From Protula sp. h YS-2021 (taxonomy: Eukaryota; Annelida; Polychaeta; Sabellida; Serpulidae), in the NCBI GenBank assembly GCA_949752745.1, contig OX457026.1, forward strand, positions 42,997,239 to 43,061,238: a stretch of 64,000 nucleotides of DNA, given 5' to 3'. The notes below the pieces were generated by a model, which did no database searches, had not been told where the DNA came from, and worked only from the letters and a program-made list of their open reading frames with translations. Shown piece after piece: positions 1-9,887 of the stretch (its first letter is position 1; every line of letters begins with the position of its first letter). Made by a program: the position numbers and the translations under genes.

Positions 1-153
1 GTCTGGGCGAATTCACTGGAGATGCGTTCGTCGCCAGACTGACTGTAAAGGCTCTCTGACAAGTACAGTGTCAAAATACACAAAATAAAATGATTACCAC
101 CACCCCCACCCCCCTACCGCCAAAACACAATGATAAATCAAGCAAAAAATCAC

Positions 154-270
154 GGATGCGAGATGTCCACTTTTTAATTTGGATGCGAGATGTCCAGATA
201 CGAGATGTCCAGATGCGAGTTGTCGGATGCGAGATGTCCAGATGCGAGATGTCCAGATGCGAGATGTCGC
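154..270. repeat. 15-bp minisatellite
   Basis: About seven copies of a unit like GATGCGAGATGTCCA, the first separated from the rest by a short AT-rich spacer. Because 15 is a multiple of three, both strands stay open through it, so the short open frames here are not taken as genes. Confidence 0.9.
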
Positions 271-429
271 GGATTCTGTAGACACTGTGATGGATTAGAT
301 GTACTTTAATGAGTGAATTTACATTGCTGTACATCGTATTACTCATGTAAATGAGTAACAAAATGGACAAACTTTGATTTGTATCATTTTAGTACTGAAT
401 ATTAAAACACGTTTGAGATGTAACTCGAT

Positions 430-1340
430 AGAAATAATTACCCAAACTTTTTCGATATTTCGATCGAGGCCATCATGCCCAAAGGGTCGAAAATTAACTC
501 ATAATCGCCGCACCTCTCAGTTTTCGAGATAATGATCTGATTATGGTTTCTGACCTTGGTCATCACCGAGGTATCTTTTATGTAACATGTTCCGGGCCCA
601 AAGGGCTGGAAAGAAACTTAAAATCGCTTCCAGTTTTTTACCTTGACTACGAAAGAGATGATCAAGGTCACCGAGATGCCTGTTATGTAACGGTATTTAT
701 GCCCAAAAGGTCTAAAACAAGCTCAAGATCGCCCACCTCTGTTTTCGATATAATGGTCAACTTCCGCTTTTTTACCTTTACCTTTTACCATAACCCAGAA
801 GATGAACATTACCGGTGTCCATCTCATATAACGTCTATTAGGCCCTAAGAGTTGAAAATGGGCTCAAAATTTGTAACCACTTTCCAAATTATCGTCATCC
901 TTCTCCAACGGTTTTCGAGATACAAAGTTCACGTGACCTTTGACTTTGAATCTCAAGATTCAGATCGCGAGGTTACTCTCTCTGAAAGCGCACGTGCTCA
1001 AACAGGGATATGAGCGCTATATCGAGGAATTGAGCGCTATATTTTTCGTGATAATAGGAGTTTTAACCAATACTTTGAGCAGAGTTTGACATTGATCTTG
1101 AAGGACACGGTAAAATCAATTTGCAGATTCCACGAGGTCTCATTACCCTCTACCTGTGCCGAATGCTGTCTTCCTAGGTCAAACCTTCCAGGAGGAGTTT
1201 TCTATAAACCATATTGAGGTATAAAATACTTTGACCTCATTTCACCTTCAAGGTCAAAGTGATTAAAGTCTGCGGATTTCACGACATCTCGTAATCCTCT
1301 ATTTGTGTAGCAAACTTGATCTTTTCTGAAAAAGTGAAAA
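430..1340. repeat. Dispersed/tandem repeats with GGTCA-rich motifs
   Basis: Diverged units of roughly 120-130 bp carry 'cccaaagggtcgaaa', 'cgttttcgagataatg' and 'caaggtcaccgag', the same family as the array near 10640-11280. From about 1080 a second repeat type with TTTGACCT and TTCAAGGTCA follows. No gene is visible. Confidence 0.7.
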
Positions 1341-2144
1341 AATGGAATACCTAGCAAAGGATAGCCATTTGGAAGGTAAACTTGCTAGTGGGAATAATAG
1401 TTCGCTACTCAGTACAGCTCAGCAGACTAATACAAGTTTTTGGAATAGTGTACCCAATTCACTTCACTTACGGAGGAGGGTGGGTGAAAGGAGATGTGTT
1501 TCATTATAGACAAATTAAAATGAACCTGTAAACGCAAAGACCTGATAATGAAGAATATTTACGCTGAATTTTGAAACCATCCCAAGGAAACCACGGATTG
1601 AACCAACGCAGAAGACTACTACCCGAAGGTAGTGGTGTCATTGAGCATTTTGCACTTAAGAGCCACTCCTAGAGACGTTCGGAGAGGCCCATGGGCTGCG
1701 TTACCGTTAAAAAGAGCATTGGCTCTGATGACTACCGCTTGAATTCGTTTTGTTCCGTCTACACCCGGCAGACCTACTTGTCTTGAACAAGTCATGAAGC
1801 AATTACTATGTGTTTGCTATAAATACTGGATAAATACCCCCTACACTTACATAAAAGTTAGAAGACAGCATGCAGCATGCACAGTTTTAAACTCGGACAG
1901 GTTAAATGTAAAGCAAATATAATTAGGACTGATATTAATTCAAGTTTATATTTAGATTTCAGTCGTTATAAATCACCTAATTTTAACGTTTTCAAAGAGA
2001 AATCTCTATTTTTAATGCCACTTCATTGATTTTAGCTTCTATTCGTCGTGATCAATTTTAATTTGGAAGGGTATTGAGAACACTTGCCTTGGTTTTTGCA
2101 TAAAAATAAATCTTTAACAGACCGGTATTCAATTAAAATGCCAT
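1341..2144. other. No recognised gene
   Basis: AT-rich DNA without a credible open frame, RNA gene or repeat that I can name. It is the left flank of the DIRS-like element that begins near 2145. Confidence 0.5.
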
Positions 2145-2339
2145 TTTACTTCGCAAAAGCTTTGAATTCGCTTATCTCCACTTTTAATGGGTTCCCTTCC
2201 AGTAATATTTACCACGCAATATAAAAAAGAACTTTTTGAGGTACTGTTCAAGATACTCTAACCCTTCCATCCATCCTATGGCCAATCAGAATGCCCGAGA
2301 CGTCGTCTGCTAGTCTCGTATAAACGACATTCCCTTTTT
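2145..2339 (+). repeat. DIRS-A left inverted terminal repeat
   Basis: From about 2176 to 2339 this is nearly perfectly inverted at 9888-10051. The outermost roughly 30 bp (2145-2175, starting TTTTACTTCGCAAAAG) differs from the outer right end, but its complement appears in the internal complementary region. That is typical of DIRS ends. Confidence 0.92.
2282..2324 (+). promoter_or_regulatory. Candidate promoter in the left ITR
   Basis: A CCAAT pentamer at 2282-2286 is followed by TATAAA at 2319-2324, upstream of all element ORFs. The arrangement resembles an RNA polymerase II core promoter. It lies inside the inverted repeat, so the right ITR carries the same box pointing inward on the minus strand. 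The role is inferred from motifs only. Confidence 0.4.
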
Positions 2340-3214
2340 GCGTGGCGTCGATACAACACGCCATTCTGTGTGCTGCCGGTTTTTTGCAGCAAGGGAACTG
2401 GTTTAAGGTGCGAATTGCTTCATTTTTTACTTAATTCACTGCCTAATGGATTGTTTTATCTATTATTGTGCGTTGGGATAAATTTATGGAGCCGAAGTGT
2501 GTTTATTCGCCATCTTACTCTTCGGTCTGATTAGGTTGAGTTTGCACGATCACGGAGACACTTTCCTAGTCCCGAGAAGTGCGCCTCTTTCTCCACTTTC
2601 ATTCAGATCGAGGAACTTACCAGTTCCACCTCAGTTCGTCTAGGAGTAGGATCTTTTCAGGCTGCTGGACCTGATCAGACTCCAAGCTTTACCAGCCAGC
2701 TGTGTCATCGCGGAAATGGCCAGTTTTTGCTTAAGCTTTACTCCATGGGTCGCTTCTCAGTCTTTGTAGAGCAGGTTCTGCAAGTCTGACAGCGTTCTCC
2801 GACGAAAAGAGACGTTTTCTGTGACGTCTGAGGGTCATTTTCTTTGCCAGGACCGTTTTCCCTTTGTGGTCTTACGGTCACGGGTGCGAGAAGACCATTC
2901 TGGTCCAACGGGATTCACAAAACCCGTTACGGTCCGATGGTCCCAGGTGCATCTGAGGCAAGAGAGATCCATATCCGACACGGGTGGTGCCATTACGGTC
3001 CAGCCCGTTACGGCCCGGGAACGTTATCGTTCCGGGAAGCATCTCTTTTCGTCTTTCCTTAGACCCAGCGAGTTATTGCGGTGTTTAAGCAATTGTAAAC
3101 ACAGCTTGGAAGGTTAAAGCTTGCAGTTGAAGCAAAGCACGGAGAAATGTAGTTTTGTGCGTTGTTTTATACTACATATTCTCACCGTTGTTTTTCTCTG
3201 CTTGCATTTCAGAT
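2340..3214 (+). other. DIRS-A leader, probably containing an intron
   Basis: No long frame is convincing here. At 3191-3212 a pyrimidine-rich stretch ends in TTGCATTTCAG, directly followed by AT and the Gag ATG at 3215. DIRS-B has a very similar TTGATTTTCAG at the matching place, which suggests a leader intron spliced just before gag. The donor was not identified with confidence. Repeated CGTTACGGTCC-like words occur at 2920-3030. Confidence 0.5.
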
Positions 3215-5452
3215 ATGACAGAGGCCAGTCTACATTCTCCACCGTTACTGCCTCAGTGTATCCATCCTCCAACCGCGTGTAACCCCCACTCCATCTGCGA
3301 CCGCTGTAGACGGAATAGTGGAATACCTCTGTGTGAGCCAGACAGCCAGTGTGGCGAGTGTCTACATCTTTCTCCAGAGGATTGGAAAGTCCTATTACGG
3401 AATAGGACCAAGAACGAGCGCAGGAGGGATAAGCGCAAATTCCTTTCGTCAGCTTCGTTTGTTACTCGTGAATTTATTCGTGATACCATGAAGAAGGCTA
3501 GCTCCGTTATTCTGGGCCAGGTCTCCACCCCCGTACACGTAGACACTGGTGCAGAATCGGAATCCGCTACGCCAGTTAAGAGACATAAAAAGTCCAAGAG
3601 TAAAGGACGTGCATTTTCTGAGACTGTAGCAGAATTGGACATCCCGGAAGGGCAAGAACGGGATCGTCTCCGCGAGGCATGGGCCTCACCTCCTAGAGTG
3701 AAACCCAGTGGCAGTCCAGGAGGGGCGTTTAAGTCCCCGTCTGAGGAACAAGTGACTTTAACGCATAAGGATACGGGAACAGTACTTTCGGCGGTTACAG
3801 GCCAGTTAGGCATTCCCCCGCGAGAGGACTTATCCCCCCCTCCTCAGCTGCAGCGTCTCCCGAGTGAATTTTCAGCGTTTTTGTCTATGCAATCGCAACT
3901 GCAAAAACAACTTTTGGATTTACAGAGTCAAGTTCAGAAGCAGGAGAGTCTGCTTAGTCAAAGGCAAAAGCCTAAACCATCAGCTACGGTTTCTCGTCCT
4001 CCTCCGGAATTTCAGTCAGTGGCAGCGATATCGGGCTCGCCTGTACCTCACCTCCCGCTGGACTCTAACGTGGATATTCCCGAAACGGTCACCATCAGCG
4101 AGGAGGATTCCGTGGGCGTGCCCCTTTCGGGCCAAGTCTCCGCATTGCTGGAAGATGATGAGGAAATCGGGCCGATGGAAAATTCTCCCCTAGCAGCAGT
4201 CCCAAGCAACAGGGAGAAAGAAATTTACACCCCAGTAGGGGAACCCCACATGTCACATTTTTCACAATCCCAACTCCCAGAAGCAGCATCTGATGAACAG
4301 GAGTCGGAGGTGGAAGACGGGGAAGAAGAATCCGAGGGTACGTCAGTACATTCCCGTTGTCATTTACCGTTACGGGCAGTGGAGCAGGTGCGTTCTCCCG
4401 GCCAAGGGCATCGACTTTGGAGAGATCCAGCGGCAGCGGGCAGACGGCCCATCCGTACTCCCTCTCCACCAGATCTTGCCCCATCGGTCGAGGACGCGGC
4501 CCCCTCGAGTTCTGCTTCTACGATTGCACCAGAAGACGTGCCGTTCAGGGATGCCATTCAAGAGATAGCCCGCTTAGCAGAGGTCTCCTGTGGCTCCCCA
4601 AATTTAGATAAGGAGGATCCGCCCATTCGGATGACATCTCAGGCAGCTCCACCACAACAGGACTCGTTTATCGCACTAGCCACCAGTGAGGGCATTGCTC
4701 ATGCTGTCACGGTCCGCGCGAAAGAGTTCAAGAAGATGGACGCCGGTGAGGGTCGCACGTTGTCGCGTTTCCATTTATCTAAACATTGCTCAGTACGACC
4801 AGGACCATATCGGTCAGCGGATGAAAAAATTCCCCTAGAGGCACTGGAGCAGCCCGTGAAGCGTACAGTCTGGATGCCCACAGTGCGTAGTGACTCAGAC
4901 ATTCCATTAGTGGAGAAAGACGCAAAGACCATCGAGGCGTCTTCTCGCCACATCCTGAACATTATGTCTTTTCAAGATCATGCACTTAAAGCACTAAAGT
5001 CGCGTTGGGAAGAACTTCGCCTTAGTGATCCCGTGTCTGCTAAATTGATGGAATGCCTGGCCTTAGCTACCCGAGACGTGGTCAAACTTTCCACTTTTTT
5101 GATGACTTCAATGGTCTACTTACGTCGAGATGCCTTTCTCCAGCACTGCTGGTCTAGTGTCAAAGGTTTGCGGGACCTGCGTCATGCCCCTATCCTGGAG
5201 GAACGAGAACTATTTCCTCCCGCCGAGATAGAGAGGGTGAACCAGGAAAGTCGTTCGCTTTCGCAAGATTATGCCCTGATGTCCAGGATGTCTCGCTCCT
5301 CCTTCAAACGTCCACTGAAGAGGAAGAGACCACAACAGTCCTCTCCAGCACCGTCTAAGCCGAGTGCGCAGCCACAACAGCCCCCTGTCAAGAAACCGAA
5401 ACCCAGCCCCGGCAGCAAGACAGAGGGTCCGGCTCCACAGTCGTTCAGGTAG
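3215..5452 (+). CDS. Gag-like protein of DIRS-A
   Basis: Structural protein of the retrotransposon, expected to package RNA. The frame is open from 3155, but I choose the ATG at 3215 (745 residues) because a splice-acceptor-like CAG ends three bases before it. The N-terminus has a paired-cysteine cluster (CNPHSICDRC, then C-x4-CGEC) followed by LSPEDWKVLLRNR. The same cluster and LTPGQWHALLQIR occur in DIRS-B, and a comparable N-terminal Cys/His block is known from DIRS Gags. A glutamine-rich heptad-like region around residues 215-255 may be a coiled coil. A block near residues 575-665 starting LNIMSFQD and containing LRRDA is shared with DIRS-B. The C-terminus is Lys/Pro/Gln-rich and basic. 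Its end overlaps the RT frame by 89 bp in another frame. Confidence 0.85.
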   Translation: MTEASLHSPPLLPQCIHPPTACNPHSICDRCRRNSGIPLCEPDSQCGECLHLSPEDWKVLLRNRTKNERRRDKRKFLSSASFVTREFIRDTMKKASSVILGQVSTPVHVDTGAESESATPVKRHKKSKSKGRAFSETVAELDIPEGQERDRLREAWASPPRVKPSGSPGGAFKSPSEEQVTLTHKDTGTVLSAVTGQLGIPPREDLSPPPQLQRLPSEFSAFLSMQSQLQKQLLDLQSQVQKQESLLSQRQKPKPSATVSRPPPEFQSVAAISGSPVPHLPLDSNVDIPETVTISEEDSVGVPLSGQVSALLEDDEEIGPMENSPLAAVPSNREKEIYTPVGEPHMSHFSQSQLPEAASDEQESEVEDGEEESEGTSVHSRCHLPLRAVEQVRSPGQGHRLWRDPAAAGRRPIRTPSPPDLAPSVEDAAPSSSASTIAPEDVPFRDAIQEIARLAEVSCGSPNLDKEDPPIRMTSQAAPPQQDSFIALATSEGIAHAVTVRAKEFKKMDAGEGRTLSRFHLSKHCSVRPGPYRSADEKIPLEALEQPVKRTVWMPTVRSDSDIPLVEKDAKTIEASSRHILNIMSFQDHALKALKSRWEELRLSDPVSAKLMECLALATRDVVKLSTFLMTSMVYLRRDAFLQHCWSSVKGLRDLRHAPILEERELFPPAEIERVNQESRSLSQDYALMSRMSRSSFKRPLKRKRPQQSSPAPSKPSAQPQQPPVKKPKPSPGSKTEGPAPQSFR

Positions 5453-7478
5453 CAGCCAACCAAAGTACCGTCACGAGATTCCCTTATCTCCTGGCGATAC
5501 TTTAGCAAACTTAAGAGACTTGGAAAATTTACTTTCCTTAAACGCCTCCTTGCCCGTAGGAGGAAGACTAGGAAAGTTTTGGCAGCAATGGACAGAAGTG
5601 GGGGCGTCTCGAAGGGTAGTACGTTGGTTAAAGAGAGGTTACTCCCTACCTTTCAAACGAGACCGGAACGGGCTCAGGTGCCCTATTCCCCTAACCGCCC
5701 ATGCGCCAAGACAACTAGTCACCTCTTACGCCAAGGGGTCAGAAAAAGACCGAGCTCTCCAAGAAATGCTACTGAGCTTGTCTCAAAAACAGGCGATAGA
5801 GGAAATGCCAGAAAATCAAATGGGTTTTTTCAGCAGAGTTTTTCTGGTTCCCAAGAAATCCGGAGGGTGGAGGCTGGTAATCGACCTTTCCCCCATAAAC
5901 GGTTTTCTCCGAGTGATCACCTTTCAGATGGACACGGCCCAGGTGATAAAAGGGTCATTACGGGAAGGGATGTGGGGTACCTCCATAGATCTCTCCGATG
6001 CTTACCTCCATATTCCTCTCCATCGCTCGGCAAGAAAATTTCTAGCCTTTCAAGTAGGGAAAAGACGATTTTGGTTTCTGGCACTTCCCTTCGGTCTGGC
6101 TACGGCCCCGTACGTTTTCTCCAAGGTCATGAAAGTACTGAAAACATGGGCACGGCTAGAAGGGATGTTAGTCTTTCAGTATCTGGACGACTGGTTTCTG
6201 GCGAATCAAGACAGGCAGGTAACCGAGAATCATACAATGTCTTTAGTTCGCAAGGCACTAGAGGTAGGTCTAGTAGTAAACCTAGCCAAGTCCGAACTAA
6301 CCCCCAAACAGTCCATTACCTTTCTAGGGGAGTTTTGGGATCTGGCAATAGCAAAGGCGTTCCCTACGCCAGAACGCCGCCAGAGAATTGCAGATGCCAT
6401 AAAAGGTATTTCCCCAGGAAAGAAGGTGAGATTACAGGCCATGGAATCGCTCCTCGGCCTGTTAGTGGCAACAGAGAAGACAGTCCCCCTGGGCCGTCTC
6501 CATTACAGGCCATTTCAAAGCCAGGTAAGATGGGCGTTGCATCAGGGTCGTTCACCCGCAGCGAGGATGCAAGTTTCACAGGTAACCCTACAAGCCCTAC
6601 AGTGGTGGTGCGATGTTCTAATTATGTCCGAAGGAATGCCATTTCAGCCCCCCACCCCGGAGATAGAGATTCAGACCGATGCGTCCCATGCGGGGTGGGG
6701 AATTTATTGGAATGGTCAGGTATGGAAGGGCAAATGGCCACCCTCGCTTCAGTCCTACCACATAAACTGGCTGGAGCTTCGGGTGGTCTGGATTGCCCTA
6801 ATCAAGCTGACCAACCAACTCAGAAACAAGGCAGTCCTTTTTCGGTTAGACAACTCCACAGCCATAGCTTACCTCAACAAGCAGGGGGGCACCAAATCAC
6901 GATCCCTGTCCAAACTTGCATTCCAAATTCTTTCAAAGGCCAGGGAGGAACAGGTGACCGTTTCCGCCCGTCACCTGGCCGGGAAATTAAACGTCCTAGC
7001 GGACTTAGCCTCCAGACAGGGTCAAGTTATCAACACCGAGTGGTGCCTATCCCCTCGGTCCTTTCAGTGGGTGACACACCAATCCCCATGGGGTGCCCCG
7101 ACTCTGGATCTGTTTGCAAACGCGATGACCACCCAACTTCCCCGGTACGTGTCTCCTTGCCCGGACCCAGCAGCTTGGGCAGTAGACGCTCTCAATTGTC
7201 AGTGGCCACGGGACGAGGTACTGTATGCCTTTCCCCCACAAGCAATCTTAGGGCAAGTCCTGCAGAGAGTAATCGAGTTGAAACCACCGTTCCTATTACT
7301 CATTGCCCCATGGACACCGGAAGCCCCATGGTTCGCCCTCCTACTCCATTGCAAGGTAGTAAGGTCGATACCGATCCCATGCCACAACGAGTTGCTATCA
7401 CAACCCCATTGGCATCACTTCCACCCCTCCCCTCGCTTACTGAACCTCCACCTATGGTGTCTGACCAGTCCTTTCTGA
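5364..7478 (+). CDS. Reverse transcriptase - RNase H - methyltransferase-like ORF of DIRS-A
   Basis: The frame is +1 relative to Gag and overlaps it by 89 bp. Its first codon here is GTG with no nearby ATG, so expression probably needs frameshifting, splicing or reinitiation. A conserved GGRLGKFWQQW segment precedes the RT. The RT palm shows WRLVIDLSPIN, the TSIDLSDAYLHIPL aspartate and the catalytic YLDDW at 6180. RNase H carboxylates are visible in QTDAS, WLELR, RLDNST and VLADLASR. The C-terminal part (DLFAN, DPAAWAVDALN, YAFPP, LIAPW, PWF) matches the region of DIRS polyproteins usually described as a Dam-like methyltransferase domain; I rely on memory for that label. No protease or integrase is seen, as expected for DIRS. 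Confidence 0.92.
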   Translation: MRSHNSPLSRNRNPAPAARQRVRLHSRSGSSQPKYRHEIPLSPGDTLANLRDLENLLSLNASLPVGGRLGKFWQQWTEVGASRRVVRWLKRGYSLPFKRDRNGLRCPIPLTAHAPRQLVTSYAKGSEKDRALQEMLLSLSQKQAIEEMPENQMGFFSRVFLVPKKSGGWRLVIDLSPINGFLRVITFQMDTAQVIKGSLREGMWGTSIDLSDAYLHIPLHRSARKFLAFQVGKRRFWFLALPFGLATAPYVFSKVMKVLKTWARLEGMLVFQYLDDWFLANQDRQVTENHTMSLVRKALEVGLVVNLAKSELTPKQSITFLGEFWDLAIAKAFPTPERRQRIADAIKGISPGKKVRLQAMESLLGLLVATEKTVPLGRLHYRPFQSQVRWALHQGRSPAARMQVSQVTLQALQWWCDVLIMSEGMPFQPPTPEIEIQTDASHAGWGIYWNGQVWKGKWPPSLQSYHINWLELRVVWIALIKLTNQLRNKAVLFRLDNSTAIAYLNKQGGTKSRSLSKLAFQILSKAREEQVTVSARHLAGKLNVLADLASRQGQVINTEWCLSPRSFQWVTHQSPWGAPTLDLFANAMTTQLPRYVSPCPDPAAWAVDALNCQWPRDEVLYAFPPQAILGQVLQRVIELKPPFLLLIAPWTPEAPWFALLLHCKVVRSIPIPCHNELLSQPHWHHFHPSPRLLNLHLWCLTSPF

Positions 7479-8536
7479 AAAACAAGGGTTTTTCTAAGCA
7501 GGTGAGAGAGAAAATAGTAAACAGTCACAAGGGTTCAACGGCCAAAGTTTACAGGTCGCAGTGGAATAAATTTGCCGCTTGGTGTAGCACTTCTAAGCTA
7601 GATCCGTTTCAGGCTAGCCCAGCAGTGGTAGCGGATTTCCTCGATCACCTTTTCACGGAGGTGAAATTAAAGGTAAGTTCCATCGAGGGCTATAGGGCCG
7701 CTATAGGGTCAAGACTCAAAGCGTCTACAGGCTACGACCCGGGCGAAGATACTTCCCTATCACAGCTAGTAAGACATTTTAAAGTAAGCTCCCCACCCTG
7801 CCCATCCAACATAGCGCAGTGGGATTTATCAATAGTCTTACAGTATCTTCAGCGCCCAGATATATTTAGTAAGGACGTGATTTCAGCAAAAAACGCAACA
7901 TTAAGATTCACGTTTTTATTGGCCTTAGCTTCGGGCAAAAGAAGAGGCGAAATCCATGCCCTAGACAGAAAGGTAAATAAAGATAAGGGTACATGGGAGA
8001 AGGTCACCCTAGTCCCTAGAGCAGGATTCATGGGAAAAACCCACATCATGACCCAAGGGATGGGAACGTTCGATCACATTACTCTCCCATCCCTACCAGA
8101 TGACCCCGACTCAGACGGTCTGGTCTCTTTGTGTCCCGTCAAGGCGCTGCAACAGTATTTGGAAATGTCAGAGGCCTACCGATCAGATAATCAGAAGGCT
8201 CTCATCATTTCGTTTATGCCGAAATTTAACAAAGATCTTTCGAAACAGTCGATCTCAAATTATATTAAAAGGATCATTTTGGCAGCCTATGACGATGCAC
8301 AAATCGACCCTAACCCGTTAGGGGAATCAAACATCAAAGCCCATCAGGTAAGGCAAGTAGCCAATTCCCTCAGGGCGGTACGCAACGTGTCCCTTTCGGA
8401 TATATTAAAAACAGGTTGTTGGGTTTCCCCCAACTCGTTTGTTAAATACTATCTGAAAGATTTTTCTCAAGATGAATTGTCTGGCTTATATTCATTAGGA
8501 CCGTTCGTGGCTTCAGAAACGACCATTACAGGCTGA
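7454..8536 (+). CDS. Tyrosine recombinase (YR) of DIRS-A
   Basis: Phage-integrase-type recombinase of 360 residues, expected to join the circular DNA copy to the target. The frame is open much further upstream, but that part only shadows the RT gene. The ATG at 7454 overlaps the RT stop by 25 bp and precedes the conserved NKGFSKQVREKI. The N-terminal core-binding domain contains SQWNKFAAW and IEGYRAAIGS. In the catalytic domain, the first Arg lies in SGKRRGEIHAL (about 7930-7960), HxxR is HQVR at 8342-8353, a Trp replaces the second His in GCWVSPNSF, and the nucleophile is in KYYLKDF at 8447-8452. All expected residues are present. A basic open frame follows the stop after 15 bp. Confidence 0.93.
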   Translation: MVSDQSFLKNKGFSKQVREKIVNSHKGSTAKVYRSQWNKFAAWCSTSKLDPFQASPAVVADFLDHLFTEVKLKVSSIEGYRAAIGSRLKASTGYDPGEDTSLSQLVRHFKVSSPPCPSNIAQWDLSIVLQYLQRPDIFSKDVISAKNATLRFTFLLALASGKRRGEIHALDRKVNKDKGTWEKVTLVPRAGFMGKTHIMTQGMGTFDHITLPSLPDDPDSDGLVSLCPVKALQQYLEMSEAYRSDNQKALIISFMPKFNKDLSKQSISNYIKRIILAAYDDAQIDPNPLGESNIKAHQVRQVANSLRAVRNVSLSDILKTGCWVSPNSFVKYYLKDFSQDELSGLYSLGPFVASETTITG

Positions 8537-8551
8537 GTGTTTCTGTTGTAG

Positions 8552-8651
8552 GAATGCTTCTCCCAAGTTTAAGAACAAGGGCAAGCACAAGAGTAACTTC
8601 TCCAAGGGCCGTAATGGGAACAGTAACAACAACAACAAGCCACGAAAGTAA
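8552..8651 (+). other. Short basic open frame / possible 3' exon after the YR gene
   Basis: A pyrimidine-rich TGTTTCTGTTGTAG ends at 8551 and looks like a splice acceptor. From 8553 to the TAA at 8649-8651 the +1 frame relative to YR encodes about 32 residues rich in Lys, Asn and Gly, ending NNNNKPRK. DIRS-B has a similar acceptor followed by a basic stretch in the same relative frame. It may be an alternative C-terminus or a spliced mini-exon; function unknown. Confidence 0.45.
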
Positions 8652-9707
8652 CAACCTACAAGAAGGTCTTTCCTTCTTACTCTGAACATTTCGCCTTTCG
8701 CTCAGGTCCTTTGGACCATTTCGGTTCGTGCTTATATTAAGTTACGGACGAACGCTGGACGGTTATGTTTAATTAAGCATTTATTTACTCCGAAGTGTTC
8801 AGGATCGCATGTGTAATGAGTACAGCCCAGTCTTCGGTCTTACGGCTACTCGGATGCTTAAGTTTTGATCTCCTTTCTTCATGTTTTTCAGAAAGAAAGG
8901 GGGGGGGACCATGTCGGTCCCAGACGTACCCAGTGACCGTACACCCGTTGTAGCCGGAAGGCCGAAAGCCGGTTTATGGTTCATGGTATGAGGTACCATA
9001 GTGTCATTATGGGCTTATGGGACCATAACGGCCCCATATAGGAAAACAGTCATAAATAAGCAAAATTTTTTCTGTTTTTCATTTTATGACGATTTACAGT
9101 AGTTTTAGTACTATCTAGTCAATCGCTATGAGTTTATTTCAAATAAACGTGGTAATTTATCAAATGAGAAGAAGAAAAGTTAGACAGCGGACTCGCTTTC
9201 TTTTTCAAGTTTGAATTGCATGTCTTGTAAGACACTTCAGTCACTTTACTAGAAGTGTCAAAGAGTTTATTTGCGTAATTCCTATGGATTTACGATCGTT
9301 TTGTAGTACTTCTAAATAAACCTAATTGTTCATCAATACATAGCAAGTGAATAGTGAGAACTTGAGGAAGGGATCCATCCGGTGGGCGGTTGGAGGGGGA
9401 TGGTGATAGTTCTCAAAAAAGATGATGGCATGGTTGGAAGCCTTCTCATCTCAACTGACAGTTGCTGTGATATTTTTTACTTTGTTACGATTTACCTTAT
9501 GTTGAAAGACCGGAATGGTACGCCTCCGGACTTTATTTAGGAAATCATTAAAAGAATTGAAACTTAGCTGACAAGTTTTATTTCTTCTTTGCGTCGAGTG
9601 CACAGCACTCCTCGCCTATATGCAATGAGCTTTTACAAGCCATAGTGTAATTCGCGACCTTTTTGGGCAGTTCAAGAATGGCAGGCTCCCCTGCTCCGGA
9701 CTCAAGT
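8652..9707 (+). other. DIRS-A 3' non-coding region
   Basis: No coding capacity was found. There are a G tract near 8897, short CCGTTACGG/CCATAACGG-like words resembling those in the leader, and AATAAA at 9142-9147 that could serve as a polyadenylation signal. Confidence 0.5.
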
Positions 9708-9821
9708 CCCATTAAAAGTGGAGATAAGCGAATTCAAAGCTTTTGCGAAGTAAAACTATCGTTTTATTTCGTAAAACGAGCTTTTACGAGTAAAAGCGCA
9801 ATTCGCGTTCTCCACTTTTAA
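9708..9821 (+). repeat. DIRS-A internal complementary region (ICR)
   Basis: The first part (CCCATTAAAAGTGGAGATAA to GCGAAGTAAAA) is the reverse complement of the left terminus. The rest (ACTATCGTTTTATTTCG to TCCACTTTTA) is the reverse complement of the right terminus. It therefore represents the joined ends, consistent with the DIRS model in which the ICR templates completion of the ends on circularisation. Confidence 0.93.
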
Positions 9822-9887
9822 CTTTGATTTTAACCCGTCCCATCCATCCCCAACTAGCCTGGGCGTGTTTTACCGCCTTTTGGGGCT

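Noticed and set aside
3253..3813. 186-residue minus-strand ORF inside DIRS-A gag
   Set aside because: Shadow of the gag frame; no domain.
5579..7453. Upstream part of the 985-codon frame containing the recombinase
   Set aside because: It lies antiphase to the RT/RNase H gene, is Ser/Pro/Arg-rich and has no conserved content; only the part from 7454 is the recombinase.
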